64,000 nt of DNA from DASQMT01 sp963835735 (lineage in GTDB: Bacteria > Actinomycetota > Thermoleophilia > Solirubrobacterales > Solirubrobacteraceae): the NCBI GenBank assembly GCA_963835735.1, contig CAWIGP010000002.1:1178001-1242000 (forward strand), written 5' to 3'. The notes beneath the pieces are model-generated. The model was not told where the DNA came from. It saw nothing but the letters and a program-made list of their open reading frames with translations, and searched no databases. The position numbers and the translations under genes are program-made. Positions 46,605 to 55,120 of the stretch are shown piece by piece. Each line of letters begins with the position of its first letter. Position 1 is the stretch's first letter.

Positions 46605-46618
46605 GGAACGGGAGTTCC
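46605..46618. promoter_or_regulatory. TetR operator 1
   Basis: GGAACGGGAGTTCC: half-sites GGAAC and GTTCC with a 4-base spacer, the same as operator 2. Lies on the exporter side of the gap. Confidence 0.65.
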
Positions 46619-46639
46619 GGTTTCGGTTGGTCAAGATAC

Positions 46640-46674
46640 GGAACTTGAGTTCCGGATACAAGTGGGGCTATCCT
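46640..46674 (+). promoter_or_regulatory. TetR operator 2 and tetR promoter
   Basis: GGAACTTGAGTTCC (46640-46653) is a perfect palindrome that contains a -35-like TTGAGT (46645-46650); TATCCT (46669-46674) follows after 18 bases and ends seven bases before the tetR ATG. Repressor here would shut its own promoter. Confidence 0.65.
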
Positions 46675-46681
46675 CACTGTC

Positions 46682-47260
46682 ATGGAGACCCTGCCGCGGC
46701 CCGTCATCGGAGGCGAGAAGCCGCTCCGGGCGGATGCCCGCCGTAACCGCGAACGGGTCCTCAAGGCCGCACGCGCAGTGTTCGCCGACCACGGCATCGA
46801 CGCTCAGATCGACGACGTCGCCAAGCGGGCGAAGGTCGGCGTCGGGACCGTCTACCGGCACTTCCCCACCAAGGAGGCGCTCCTCGAAGCGATCGTGCGC
46901 GAGCGCTTCGAGGAGATCGCCGGCTACGCGCGCGAGGCGCTCGAGCACGAGGACGCGTGGGAGGCCTTCTGCGATCTGGTGTGGCGCTCGGCCGAGCGCA
47001 ACGCCGACGACCGCGCGTTCAACGAGATCATGGCCAGCACCGACCAGACCTGCGCCGTCGAGGAGACGGGACTGGCCGCATCGACGGCCGAGCTGATGGA
47101 GCGCGCCAAGGCGCAGGGCAAGCTGCGCGGCGACGCGGACCTGCTCGACGTCAAGATCATGATGTGCGGCGCCGGCTCGGTGATGGGCACGATGGATTCG
47201 GTGCCGGACGTCTGGCGCCGCTACCTGACGCTGATGCTGGACGGACTGCGCGCGTCGTAG
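46682..47260 (+). CDS. TetR-family repressor of the adjacent MFS exporter
   Basis: 192 residues. N-terminal helix-turn-helix: RRNRERVLKAARAVFADHG, then VAKRAKVGVGTVYRHFPTKE, the classic recognition helix region. The C-terminal all-helical ligand domain resembles the SbtR-like group (TetR_C domain with DLVWRSAERNADDRAFNEIM). Divergent from the exporter at 45101-46576 and flanked by two matching palindromes, so it most likely represses both. Leaderless start by TATCCT seven bases upstream. The last codons and stop hold a possible -10 box of the next gene. Confidence 0.92.
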   Translation: METLPRPVIGGEKPLRADARRNRERVLKAARAVFADHGIDAQIDDVAKRAKVGVGTVYRHFPTKEALLEAIVRERFEEIAGYAREALEHEDAWEAFCDLVWRSAERNADDRAFNEIMASTDQTCAVEETGLAASTAELMERAKAQGKLRGDADLLDVKIMMCGAGSVMGTMDSVPDVWRRYLTLMLDGLRAS

Positions 47261-47263
47261 TCT
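47258..47263 (+). promoter_or_regulatory. putative -10 box (TAGTCT) for the M3 peptidase
   Basis: TAGTCT overlaps the tetR stop codon and ends six bases before ATG 47270. Fits the leaderless pattern. Confidence 0.35.
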
Positions 47264-47269
47264 CCCTGG

Positions 47270-49072
47270 ATGGCCACATCGCAACTCGCCGACCCCGACG
47301 TCGAAGGGGTCGGCTGGGACCTTGAACCGCTGTTGGACGGAGCCGCCGGCGTCGAGCCGCTGCTCGACGAGGCGCAGCGCCGCGCCGACGCCTTCGCCGC
47401 GGCCCACGCCGGCAAAGTCGCCGAGCTCGACGGCCCAGGGCTCGCCGCCGCCATGCACGAGCTCGGCGCGCTGCAGGAGCTGGTCGGACGCGCCGGCTCC
47501 TACGCGATGCTGCGCTTCGCGACCGCCACGGCCGACCCCGAGCGCGGCGCGCTGCTGCAGAAAGTGCAGGAGCGCGGCACGCAGCTCGAGACCACGCTGC
47601 TGTTCTTCGACCTCGAGTGGGCCGCGCTCGACGACGAGCCCGCCGAGGCGCTGCTGGCCTTCGACGGCCTCGACTTCTGCCGCCACTACCTGCGCAGCGC
47701 GCGCCGCTACCGCCCGCACCTGCTGTCCGAGCCGGAGGAGCGGATCCTCGCCGAGAAGGCGCTGACGAGCTCCAGCGCGTGGTCGCGGCTGTTCGAGGAG
47801 CAGACCGCGGCGATCACTGTCGAGCTACCCGACGCCGACGACCCGGTCGCGCTGGAGATCGCGCTCTCGCGCCTGTTCTCACCCGACCGCAACGAGCGCC
47901 GCGCCGCGGCCGGGGCGGTGACCCGCGCGCTCGAGCCTGGGCTGCGCGTGCGCGGCTACGTGCTCAACACGCTGCTGGCGGAGAAGATGGTCGACGACCG
48001 GCTGCGCTCCTACCCGCACTGGCTGGCGAGCCGCAACCTCGCCAACGAGGCGTCCGACGAGTCGGTGGAGGCGCTGATCGCGGCGGTGCGCGGCCGCTAC
48101 GAGTTGACGCGCCGCTGGTACCGGCTGAAGGCTCAGCTGCTCGGCGTCGACCGGCTGGCCGACTACGACCGGATGGCTTCGGTCACCGACGAGGACGAGT
48201 CGATCCCGTGGGCGCGCGCGAAGGAGATGGTGCTCGACTCGTTCGCGGGCTTCGCGTCCGAGTTGGCCGATACGGCGCGGGCGTTCTTCGACGAGCACCG
48301 CATCGACGCCCCGGTGCGGCCGGGCAAGCGCGGCGGCGCGTTCTGCTCCTACACGGTGCCGAGCGCGGCGCCGTACGTGATGCTCAACTACACGGCGCGC
48401 CGGCGCGACGTGCTGACGCTCGCGCACGAGCTCGGCCACGGCGTGCATGCGGCGCTCGCGCGCCCCCAGGGCGTGTTCCACTTCGCGACGCCGCTGACGC
48501 TGGCCGAGACCGCGAGCGTGTTCGGCGAGACGCTGGTCTTCGGCCGCCTGCTCGACGAGGCGCCGACGCCCGCGTCCCGGCTCGGGCTGCTGGCGGAGAG
48601 CATCGAGGGCTCGATCGCGACGGTCTTCCGGCAGGTGGCGATGAACCGCTTCGAGCACCTCGTCCACACCGACCGGCGCGAGCAGGGCGAGCTGTCGCTG
48701 GACCGGATCGGCGCCCTCTGGGCCGAGTCGCAGGAAGAGCTGCTCGGCGATGCGGTCGAGGTGACCGACGACTACCGCCTCTGGTGGTCGTACATCCCGC
48801 ACTTCATCAACTCGCCGGGCTACGTCTACGCGTACGCGTACGGGCAGCTGCTCGCGCTGGCGGTCTACGCGCGCTACGAGGAGGAGGGCGCGAGCTTCGC
48901 CCCGTCCTACCTGCGGCTGCTGTCGGCGGGCGGCTCGATGCCGCCGGAGGAGCTGGGCGCGATCGTCGGGATCGACCTCGCCGACCCGGGCTTCTGGGAT
49001 CGCGGGCTCGATCTGGTGGAGCGCCAGCTCGAGGCTGCCGAGGCGGCGGCGCGGGAGTCTGGCCGGGTCTGA
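47270..49072 (+). CDS. M3-family oligoendopeptidase (PepF-like)
   Basis: 600 residues. Zinc endopeptidase that cleaves short peptides in the cytoplasm. The zinc site is LTLAHELGHGVHAAL (His386, catalytic Glu387, His390) with the third ligand Glu413 in LAETASVFGETL. The late SYIPHFINSPGYVYAYAYG is the substrate-binding Tyr-rich motif of the PepF group. The long helical N-terminal domain is normal for M3. Follows tetR by nine bases. Ends just before a long inverted-repeat element. Confidence 0.94.
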   Translation: MATSQLADPDVEGVGWDLEPLLDGAAGVEPLLDEAQRRADAFAAAHAGKVAELDGPGLAAAMHELGALQELVGRAGSYAMLRFATATADPERGALLQKVQERGTQLETTLLFFDLEWAALDDEPAEALLAFDGLDFCRHYLRSARRYRPHLLSEPEERILAEKALTSSSAWSRLFEEQTAAITVELPDADDPVALEIALSRLFSPDRNERRAAAGAVTRALEPGLRVRGYVLNTLLAEKMVDDRLRSYPHWLASRNLANEASDESVEALIAAVRGRYELTRRWYRLKAQLLGVDRLADYDRMASVTDEDESIPWARAKEMVLDSFAGFASELADTARAFFDEHRIDAPVRPGKRGGAFCSYTVPSAAPYVMLNYTARRRDVLTLAHELGHGVHAALARPQGVFHFATPLTLAETASVFGETLVFGRLLDEAPTPASRLGLLAESIEGSIATVFRQVAMNRFEHLVHTDRREQGELSLDRIGALWAESQEELLGDAVEVTDDYRLWWSYIPHFINSPGYVYAYAYGQLLALAVYARYEEEGASFAPSYLRLLSAGGSMPPEELGAIVGIDLADPGFWDRGLDLVERQLEAAEAAARESGRV

Positions 49073-49077
49073 GCCCT

Positions 49078-49275
49078 GGCGAACGTCAACTGCGGCATTG
49101 AAGGGAGCGCGGGGTGCCGCGGCGCTCACGTGGGGCGGATTGATATCGCATATGCGTTACTCGCCCGCCCCGGGTGGATGCGGGGCGCTTTAACCACCGA
49201 TGTGGTGGTCAACGCGCCCCGCGTCCCACCGCCCGGCTGAACCCGCTCCCTCAAAGCCCGCAGTTGACGTTCGCC
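49078..49275. repeat. long inverted-repeat element, copy 3
   Basis: A 198-bp element with the longest ends: GGCGAACGTCAACTGCGG from 49078 and its complement up to 49275, then CATTGA / TCAAAG after a one-base slip. Contains a symmetric TATCGCATATGCG stretch (49144-49156), GGGGCG/CGCCCC arms and a CCACCGATGTGGTGG hairpin (49195-49209). Internally it resembles the reverse complement of copy 1 (GGCGCTCACGTGGGGCGG). Lies between convergent M3 and M20 peptidase genes. Confidence 0.85.
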
Positions 49276-49279
49276 GGCA

Positions 49280-50455
49280 TCACCCGGGCGCCACGACACC
49301 CGCGATGATCCGCGCGAGCGCGGCGAGCTCGTCGATCCGCACGCGCTCGTCGACCGCGTGCGCGAGCTCGATCCCGCCCGTGCCGACCATCACGGCCGGG
49401 ATCCCGCGGGCGCAGAACAGCCGCATGTCCGCGCCCCACGGGACGCCGGTGAGCGGCGCGGCGCCGCGCTCGGCCTGCACCGCGGAGCGCACGCGCGCGA
49501 CCCACGGGTGCTCCGGATCGGTCTCGCCCGGCCCGAAGGCACCACCGGTCCAGGCGATCTCGACCGGCGGGTGCTCGGAGTCGGCCGCGCGCACCGCGGC
49601 TTCGAACGCCGCGCGCGCAGCGGCCGGCTCCTCCCCCACGCGTACGCCGACCCGGCCCTCGAACTCGAGCCGGTCGGGGACCGAGCTCGACCACTCGCCG
49701 GCCTGTACCCGGCCGACCGAAACCGGATAGGGCAGCTCCAGCGAACGCATCGCCTTGTGCGAGACGTCCGCATTGATGCGCCGCTCGTGCGCCGCCAGCG
49801 CCGCGTGGACGGCGACGTAGCGGTCGATCGCCGAGCGGCCCGCGAGGCGCATCGCCGCATGCGCGCCGCGCCCGCGCACGGTGCCGCGGAACGTGAGCGC
49901 GCCTGCCTGGGCGCAGACGACCGTGAAGCCGGTCGGCTCGGGGATCAGGCAGCCGTCGTAGCGGCTGTCGCGCTCGAGCGCGGCAAACGCGCCGAGCCCG
50001 CCGTCCTCCTCTGACGACACGCACAGGAGCACGACCTCGGGCGTCGCCGCCGCCGCTGCGCGCAGCGCGGCGAGCGCGTGCAGCGCTGCGACCACGCCGC
50101 CCTTCATGTCGACGCTCCCGCGGCCGTGCACGTATCCGTCCGCGATCGCGCCCGACCACGGGCCATGTCGCCAGTGCTCGTGCCCAGGTGCGACGACGTC
50201 GACGTGAACGCAGACGCACAGCCGCCCGGGCAGCGTGCCGGGCAGCGTCACTGCGAGCGTGAGCAGCTCGCTGCGCGGCGCCTCCTCGCCGGGCTGGTCC
50301 GGGTGCTCGCGCAGCGCCGCGAGGTCGTGCTCGACGAGCTCCGTCTCGAGCCCGAGCTCCTGCGCGCGGCTCTCGACCCACGCGAGCGCGGCGCGCTCCT
50401 GGCCGGTGATCGACGGGATCTGCACGAGCTCGGCGACATCGCCCGCGAGCGTCAT
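49280..50455 (-). CDS. M20-family peptidase / deacylase
   Basis: 391 residues from ATG 50455, coupled by ATGA to the M19 dipeptidase upstream. Di-zinc hydrolase of the ArgE/DapE group: CVHVDVVAPGHEHW (His, Asp), HGRGSVDMKGGVV (bridging Asp), LCVSSEEDGGLG (base Glu and ligand Glu), and a C-terminal ELAHAVDERV region with the last His. The lid domain covers about 185-300. Distinct from the M20 gene at 33816. Its partner genes suggest dipeptide or N-acyl-amino acid breakdown. Confidence 0.9.
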   Translation of the reverse strand: MTLAGDVAELVQIPSITGQERAALAWVESRAQELGLETELVEHDLAALREHPDQPGEEAPRSELLTLAVTLPGTLPGRLCVCVHVDVVAPGHEHWRHGPWSGAIADGYVHGRGSVDMKGGVVAALHALAALRAAAAATPEVVLLCVSSEEDGGLGAFAALERDSRYDGCLIPEPTGFTVVCAQAGALTFRGTVRGRGAHAAMRLAGRSAIDRYVAVHAALAAHERRINADVSHKAMRSLELPYPVSVGRVQAGEWSSSVPDRLEFEGRVGVRVGEEPAAARAAFEAAVRAADSEHPPVEIAWTGGAFGPGETDPEHPWVARVRSAVQAERGAAPLTGVPWGADMRLFCARGIPAVMVGTGGIELAHAVDERVRIDELAALARIIAGVVAPG

Positions 50456-51462
50456 GCCCTCCACGTCGCCTCCAGCACCCGCAGCCAGTTGCCGTGAGCG
50501 ATGCCTTCGATCTCGGCCGTCGAGAAGCCGACGTCGCGCAGCACGCCGAGCAGTGCCGGCAGCCCGGTCACGTCGCCGAGCGCCGCGGGCATCATGGCGC
50601 CGTCGAAGTCCGATCCCAGCCCGACGCACTCCATCCCGGCCACCTGCGCGACGTGCGCCACCTGCTCGGCGATCAGCACCATCGGCGTGTCCGGGTTCTC
50701 CGCACCGTCGGCGCGGAGGAAGCCGACGTGGAAGTTGACGCCGACCAGCCCGCGGCGCTCGCCGATCGCGCGCAGCTGGTCGTCGGTGAGGTTGCGCGGC
50801 GACGCGCACAGCACATGCGCGTTGGAGTGCGATGCGACCAGCGGCGCGGAGCTCAGCGACGCCACGTCCCAGAAGCCGCGCTCGTTGAGGTGCGACAGGT
50901 CGACGAGGATCCCCAGCTCGCCGCAGGCGCGTACCAGCGCGCGCCCGCGGTCGGTCAGCCCGGGACCCTGGTCCGGCGAGCCCGGGAACGCGAACGGCAC
51001 GCCGGTCGCGAACGCGTTCGGCCGGCTCCAGGCCAACCCGAGCGAGCGCATCCCCGCTGCGTACAGCACCTCCAGCTCGGCGAGTTCCGGCCCGATCGGC
51101 TCGGCGCCCTCGAGGTGCAGGACCGCGGCCACGCCATCGCCATCGAGATCCGACGTGCTGCGCGCGACGTGCAGTCTCCCGCCGGACTCGCGCTCCAGCC
51201 GCAGCAGCAGCGCGACCTGGGTCATCGCCTCGCGCAGCGCGCGCGCGTGGTCGATCGCGGCGAAGTACGCGCCGTTCGCGTACGCGTGCTCGGGCGGGCT
51301 GCCGGTGAACACGGCGAAGCAGCCGCCGGCGAAGCCGCCCTGTGCGGCGCGCGGCAGGTCCAGGTGGCCGGCTCCATCACCGGCGAGAAACCCCGCGGGC
51401 GCCGTCGGGCCGCCCTCCAGCAGACGTGACAGGACGTCGTTGTGCCCGTCGAAGACGCGCAC
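50452..51462 (-). CDS. membrane dipeptidase family (peptidase M19)
   Basis: 336 residues from GTG 51462. Zinc TIM-barrel dipeptidase acting on dipeptides, including those with D-residues. The N-terminal metal motif DGHNDVLSRLL (His7, Asp9), bridging Glu in VLHLEGAEPIG, ILVDLSHLNERGFWDV, PLVASHSNAHVLC (His ligands) and GLGSDFDGAMMP are conserved. Its start overlaps the TAG of the GGDEF-EAL gene by one base, and its stop overlaps the M20 gene by four, so the three are one coupled unit. Confidence 0.94.
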   Translation of the reverse strand: MRVFDGHNDVLSRLLEGGPTAPAGFLAGDGAGHLDLPRAAQGGFAGGCFAVFTGSPPEHAYANGAYFAAIDHARALREAMTQVALLLRLERESGGRLHVARSTSDLDGDGVAAVLHLEGAEPIGPELAELEVLYAAGMRSLGLAWSRPNAFATGVPFAFPGSPDQGPGLTDRGRALVRACGELGILVDLSHLNERGFWDVASLSSAPLVASHSNAHVLCASPRNLTDDQLRAIGERRGLVGVNFHVGFLRADGAENPDTPMVLIAEQVAHVAQVAGMECVGLGSDFDGAMMPAALGDVTGLPALLGVLRDVGFSTAEIEGIAHGNWLRVLEATWRA

Positions 51463-54158
51463 TACGGCGCTGCGGACCCCATCAGCCGCTCGACCTGTGC
51501 TGCCGGCATCGGCTCGGCGATGAGGCGGCCCTGCGCGCGGTCGCAGTTCAGCTCACGCAGCCGCTCGAGCTGCTCCGGCCGCTCGACCCCCTCGGCCACC
51601 ACCGTGAGCCCGAGCGTGCGCGCCATCTGCACGATGGCGGCGACGATCGCCGAGTCCTCGTCGTCACGTCCGAGCCCGGCGATGAACGAGCGGTCGATCT
51701 TGAGCACGTCGAGCGGGAAGCGGCGCAGGTACGACAGCGACGAATAGCCCGTGCCGAAGTCGTCGAGCATCAGCCGCAGACCGTACTCGCGCAGCGACGC
51801 GAGCACGGTGACGGGCGCGTGGGCCTCCTCCATCAGGACGCTCTCGGTGATCTCGAGCGCGAGCGAGCCGGGAGCCAGCCCGTGGCGACCCATGATGTCG
51901 GCGACGCGCGCCGGGAACGCGGTGTTGGCGAGCTGGCGCGGGCTCGTGTTGACGCACACGAGCAGTGGCTCGCTGCGCCGGAAGCGGCGCTGCCAGCCGG
52001 CGCCGTCGCGGCAGGCGGTGCCGAGCACCCACTCGCCGAGCGCGCCGATCAGGCCCGACTCCTCGGCGACCGGGATGAAGTCCACCGGATCGAGCATCCC
52101 GCGCTCGGGGTGCTCCCAGCGCACCAGCGCCTCGACCGCCGTGACCGTGCCGTGCTCGAGCTCGACGACCGGCTGGTAGACGACGCGCAGCTCGCCCTGC
52201 TCGATCCCCCGCCGCAGCTCGTTCTCGGTCCGCAGCCGGAGCAGCACGCGCTTGCGCAGCAGGTCGTCGAACAGCTCGAAGCGGCCGCGGCCGCGCTCCT
52301 TCGCGCGGTACATCGCGGAGTCGGCGTCGCGCACCAGGTCGGCGGGGTCGGCGTCCGCGGTCTCGGCCACGGCGATGCCGATGCTCGCGCTGATGAAGTG
52401 CTCCCCGGCGGCGAGCACGATCGGCTGGCTGATCGCCTGCGCGACTCGCTCGGCCACGCGGATCGCCTCGTGCGCGCCGTCGAGCTGCTCGCAGACGACG
52501 AGGAACTCGTCGCCGCCGAGCCGCGCGACCGTGTCCGACGGCCGCACCGCATCGTGCAGCCGCGGCGCGAGCGCGACGAGCAGATCGTCGCCGGCGTGGT
52601 GGCCCATCGAGTCGTTGACGAGCTTGAACTGGTCGAGGTCGGCGAGCAGAACCGCGACAGCGCGGCCGTCGCGGCGGCGCCGTGCCAGCGCGCCCTCCAG
52701 CCGGTCGAGCGCCAGCGCGCGGTTGGGCAGTCCGGTCAGCGGGTCGTGCATCGCTCGGTGGCGGACCTCCTCGTCGACGCGGTGGCGTTCGACCGCGCTG
52801 GAGATCACGTTCGCGACGGCGCGCAGGAACTCGGCCTCGTCGGGGGCGAACCGGCGCGGCGCCCTGGCGTGCGCGCCGAGCACGCCCCAGAGGCCGTCGC
52901 GCGCCGCGATCGTCACGGTGATGCCCGCGCGCGCGCCGGTCGCCGCGAGCGCCGGCGAGAACTTGAACCGGTCCTCCTGCCCGATGTCGCGCGTCACGAC
53001 CGGGACCTGGTGCAGGAGTGTGTAGCCGGCCTGCGTGCCCGCATCGGACGGGATCAGCGCGCGGCGCACCTGTCCCTCCGGCCAGCCGACGCCCGCCACC
53101 AGCCGCAGCGCCGAGCCGCGCGGCGTTATCTCGAGCACCATGCACTGCTCGACGTCGAGCGTCGCGGCGACCGTCTCCGCCACCCGGTCCATCACCGCCT
53201 CGAGGTCCTGTTCCTCGAGCGCGAAACGGCCGAGCGCGGCGATCGCAGCCTGCTGGCGCGCGTGACGCGTGACCGCCTCCTGAGCGGCCCGCTCGGCGGT
53301 GATGTCCTGCACGTGCGCGTAAAGCCAGTCCTCGCCGCGCTCTCCCGCCACGTAGACCGAGTCGACCGCGGCCCACACGATCTCCCCGTCGGGGCGCACA
53401 TAGCGCTTGACGAACTCGTGGTGCCCGCCTCCGCCCAATGCCCGGTCCATCACGGCGCGGCTGGGGGCGATGTCGTCGGGGTGCGTGACCTCGGCCGGAG
53501 TGTGTCCGATCAGCTCGTCCCGACCGCGGCCGAGCAGCCGGCACAGGGCGTCGTTGACCTCGAGCCAGCGCCAGTCCGCGCTGACGATCGCCATCCCCAC
53601 CGGCGAATCCGCGAAGCCGCGGCGAAAGCGGCCCTCGCTGACCCGGCGCAGCGCGCCGAGATGGCGCGCGAAGAGGCCGAGCGCGATGCTGCCGGCGACG
53701 ACGACGATCCAGCGGCCGGCGAGCGCGTCGGCCACCACCGCGTCGGGCTCGCCGGCGGCGAGCGAGAGGAGCACGCCGCCGTACAGCGCGGCGACGATCG
53801 CGACCAGCAGCCAGGCGAAGCGCTGCGATCCCGCCGCGAACGCGTACGGCGCGAGGCACACGTAGAACAGCGCGAACCCGCTGGTGGGGTCGCCGATCGC
53901 CAGCAGCGTCGCGCTGATCAGCAGCGCCGCCGCCACGAACACGCCGGCGATGGCGGCGCGCGGGACGCGGTCGAAGCGGCCGGCGAGCAGCGCGACCGCG
54001 AGCACCCAGGTCGCGACCACCAGCGCGATCACGGCGCCGTCCTCGGTGCGATCCGGATGCGGCAGCGCGACCCAGATCAGCACCATCGCCGCGCCTCCGG
54101 CGATCAGCCAGCCGATCGCACGCGCCCGCGCGCGATGTCCGGCTGATTGCGCCTCCAT
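51462..54158 (-). CDS. GGDEF-EAL cyclic-di-GMP enzyme with PAS and GAF domains
   Basis: 898 residues. Layout: membrane helices 1-160, a PAS domain (about 180-290), a GAF domain (about 310-460), GGDEF (about 460-630) and EAL (about 640-890). The GGDEF active motif RLGGDEFLVV is at 548-552 and has an RxxD inhibitory site (RPSD) five residues before it. The EAL motif VEALVRW is at 676-678 with LDDFGTGYSSLSYLRRF and VVAEGVE, so both cyclase and phosphodiesterase look active. It leads the coupled M19/M20 unit. Start ATG has TAGGGT six bases upstream. Confidence 0.95.
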   Translation of the reverse strand: MEAQSAGHRARARAIGWLIAGGAAMVLIWVALPHPDRTEDGAVIALVVATWVLAVALLAGRFDRVPRAAIAGVFVAAALLISATLLAIGDPTSGFALFYVCLAPYAFAAGSQRFAWLLVAIVAALYGGVLLSLAAGEPDAVVADALAGRWIVVVAGSIALGLFARHLGALRRVSEGRFRRGFADSPVGMAIVSADWRWLEVNDALCRLLGRGRDELIGHTPAEVTHPDDIAPSRAVMDRALGGGGHHEFVKRYVRPDGEIVWAAVDSVYVAGERGEDWLYAHVQDITAERAAQEAVTRHARQQAAIAALGRFALEEQDLEAVMDRVAETVAATLDVEQCMVLEITPRGSALRLVAGVGWPEGQVRRALIPSDAGTQAGYTLLHQVPVVTRDIGQEDRFKFSPALAATGARAGITVTIAARDGLWGVLGAHARAPRRFAPDEAEFLRAVANVISSAVERHRVDEEVRHRAMHDPLTGLPNRALALDRLEGALARRRRDGRAVAVLLADLDQFKLVNDSMGHHAGDDLLVALAPRLHDAVRPSDTVARLGGDEFLVVCEQLDGAHEAIRVAERVAQAISQPIVLAAGEHFISASIGIAVAETADADPADLVRDADSAMYRAKERGRGRFELFDDLLRKRVLLRLRTENELRRGIEQGELRVVYQPVVELEHGTVTAVEALVRWEHPERGMLDPVDFIPVAEESGLIGALGEWVLGTACRDGAGWQRRFRRSEPLLVCVNTSPRQLANTAFPARVADIMGRHGLAPGSLALEITESVLMEEAHAPVTVLASLREYGLRLMLDDFGTGYSSLSYLRRFPLDVLKIDRSFIAGLGRDDEDSAIVAAIVQMARTLGLTVVAEGVERPEQLERLRELNCDRAQGRLIAEPMPAAQVERLMGSAAP

Positions 54159-54164
54159 CGGCCG

Positions 54165-54170
54165 ACCCTA
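54165..54170 (-). promoter_or_regulatory. putative -10 box (TAGGGT) for the GGDEF-EAL gene
   Basis: On the minus strand TAGGGT ends six bases before ATG 54158. Candidate leaderless promoter for the three-gene unit. Confidence 0.4.
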
Positions 54171-54226
54171 ACCGAACGGCCAGGGCGTTGGCTAGCTCTG
54201 ACCCGCCGCCGGCGCGGCTTGGCGCG

Positions 54227-54232
54227 TAGGCT
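54227..54232 (+). promoter_or_regulatory. putative -10 box (TAGGCT) for the lipase gene
   Basis: TAGGCT ends eight bases before ATG 54241; no ribosome binding site is present. Confidence 0.4.
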
Positions 54233-54240
54233 CGCGTGCG

Positions 54241-55089
54241 ATGACGATCACGCTCGAGCCGCTGCGACTGACTGACGGCACCGCGATCGTGTTGCGCGAG
54301 TGGGCCGTGCCGGCAGGCGTCGTGCGGCGCGGGTCGCTGCTGCTGGTGCACGGGCTCGGCGAGCACAGCGGCCGCTACGCGCACGTCGCCGAACGAATCG
54401 CCGCGCTCGGCCTGCAGGTGCGCGGCTACGACCTGCGCGGGCACGGCGAGTCGGGTGGAGCGCGCGGATCGATACCGCATCCCGATGCGCTGCTCGACGA
54501 CCTGCGCGCCGTGTTCGACGACCTCAAGGGCGAGGACGCCGCCCCGCCGTTCCTGCTCGGCCACAGCATGGGCGGCGCGATCGCGGCCCGGGCCGCCACC
54601 GGCGGCTGGCTGACGCCGCGCGGGCTGATCCTCTCCTCGCCCGGCCTGCTGCTCTCCACCGGCCCGCTCGAGTCTGGCGCGTTGGCGCTCGCCCGCCGGC
54701 TCGCGCCCGACCGCGGGCTCCCCAACCGCCTGCCCGTCGACCGGCTCTCCCACGACGCGCGCGAGGTCGCGAAGTACCGGGCCGACGGTCTCAACCACGA
54801 CCGCATCACGCCGCGCCTGTACGACTTCGTGGCCGACGCGGGCGAGCGCGCCCGGCGCGACGCGGCCCACTTCACCGTGCCCACGCTGCTGCTCGTCGCC
54901 GGCGCCGACGCGCTGGTGGACCCGCGCGGCGCGCGCGAGCTGTCCGCCGCGCTGCCGCCCGGCGTCGGCACGTTGCACTGGTACGACGGGCTCTACCACG
55001 AGCTGTTCAACGAGCGCGAGCCGGACCGTACGCTGGTGCTCGACGACCTCGCGGCCTGGCTGGAGGAGCAGCTCGGCGGTCAGCCCTAG
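54241..55089 (+). CDS. alpha/beta hydrolase, monoacylglycerol lipase-like
   Basis: 282 residues. Serine hydrolase of the lysophospholipase/MGL group. Oxyanion motif LLLVHGLGEHSGRYAHVA near residue 35, then VRGYDLRGHGESGGARG, nucleophile Ser in FLLGHSMGGAIAAR (about 122), acid in VAGADALVDPRGA and His in YDGLYHELFNEREP. Likely releases fatty acids from monoacyl lipids. Divergent from the cyclic-di-GMP gene; 31 bases before the quinone oxidoreductase gene, which has its own ribosome binding site. Confidence 0.92.
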   Translation: MTITLEPLRLTDGTAIVLREWAVPAGVVRRGSLLLVHGLGEHSGRYAHVAERIAALGLQVRGYDLRGHGESGGARGSIPHPDALLDDLRAVFDDLKGEDAAPPFLLGHSMGGAIAARAATGGWLTPRGLILSSPGLLLSTGPLESGALALARRLAPDRGLPNRLPVDRLSHDAREVAKYRADGLNHDRITPRLYDFVADAGERARRDAAHFTVPTLLLVAGADALVDPRGARELSAALPPGVGTLHWYDGLYHELFNEREPDRTLVLDDLAAWLEEQLGGQP

Positions 55090-55120
55090 GGCCACTTTCC
55101 TCCGACCGCAAGGAGACCTC

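Noticed and set aside
51342..54146. 934-residue plus-strand frame opposite the GGDEF-EAL gene
   Set aside because: The minus-strand frame carries every catalytic motif; the plus frame has none.
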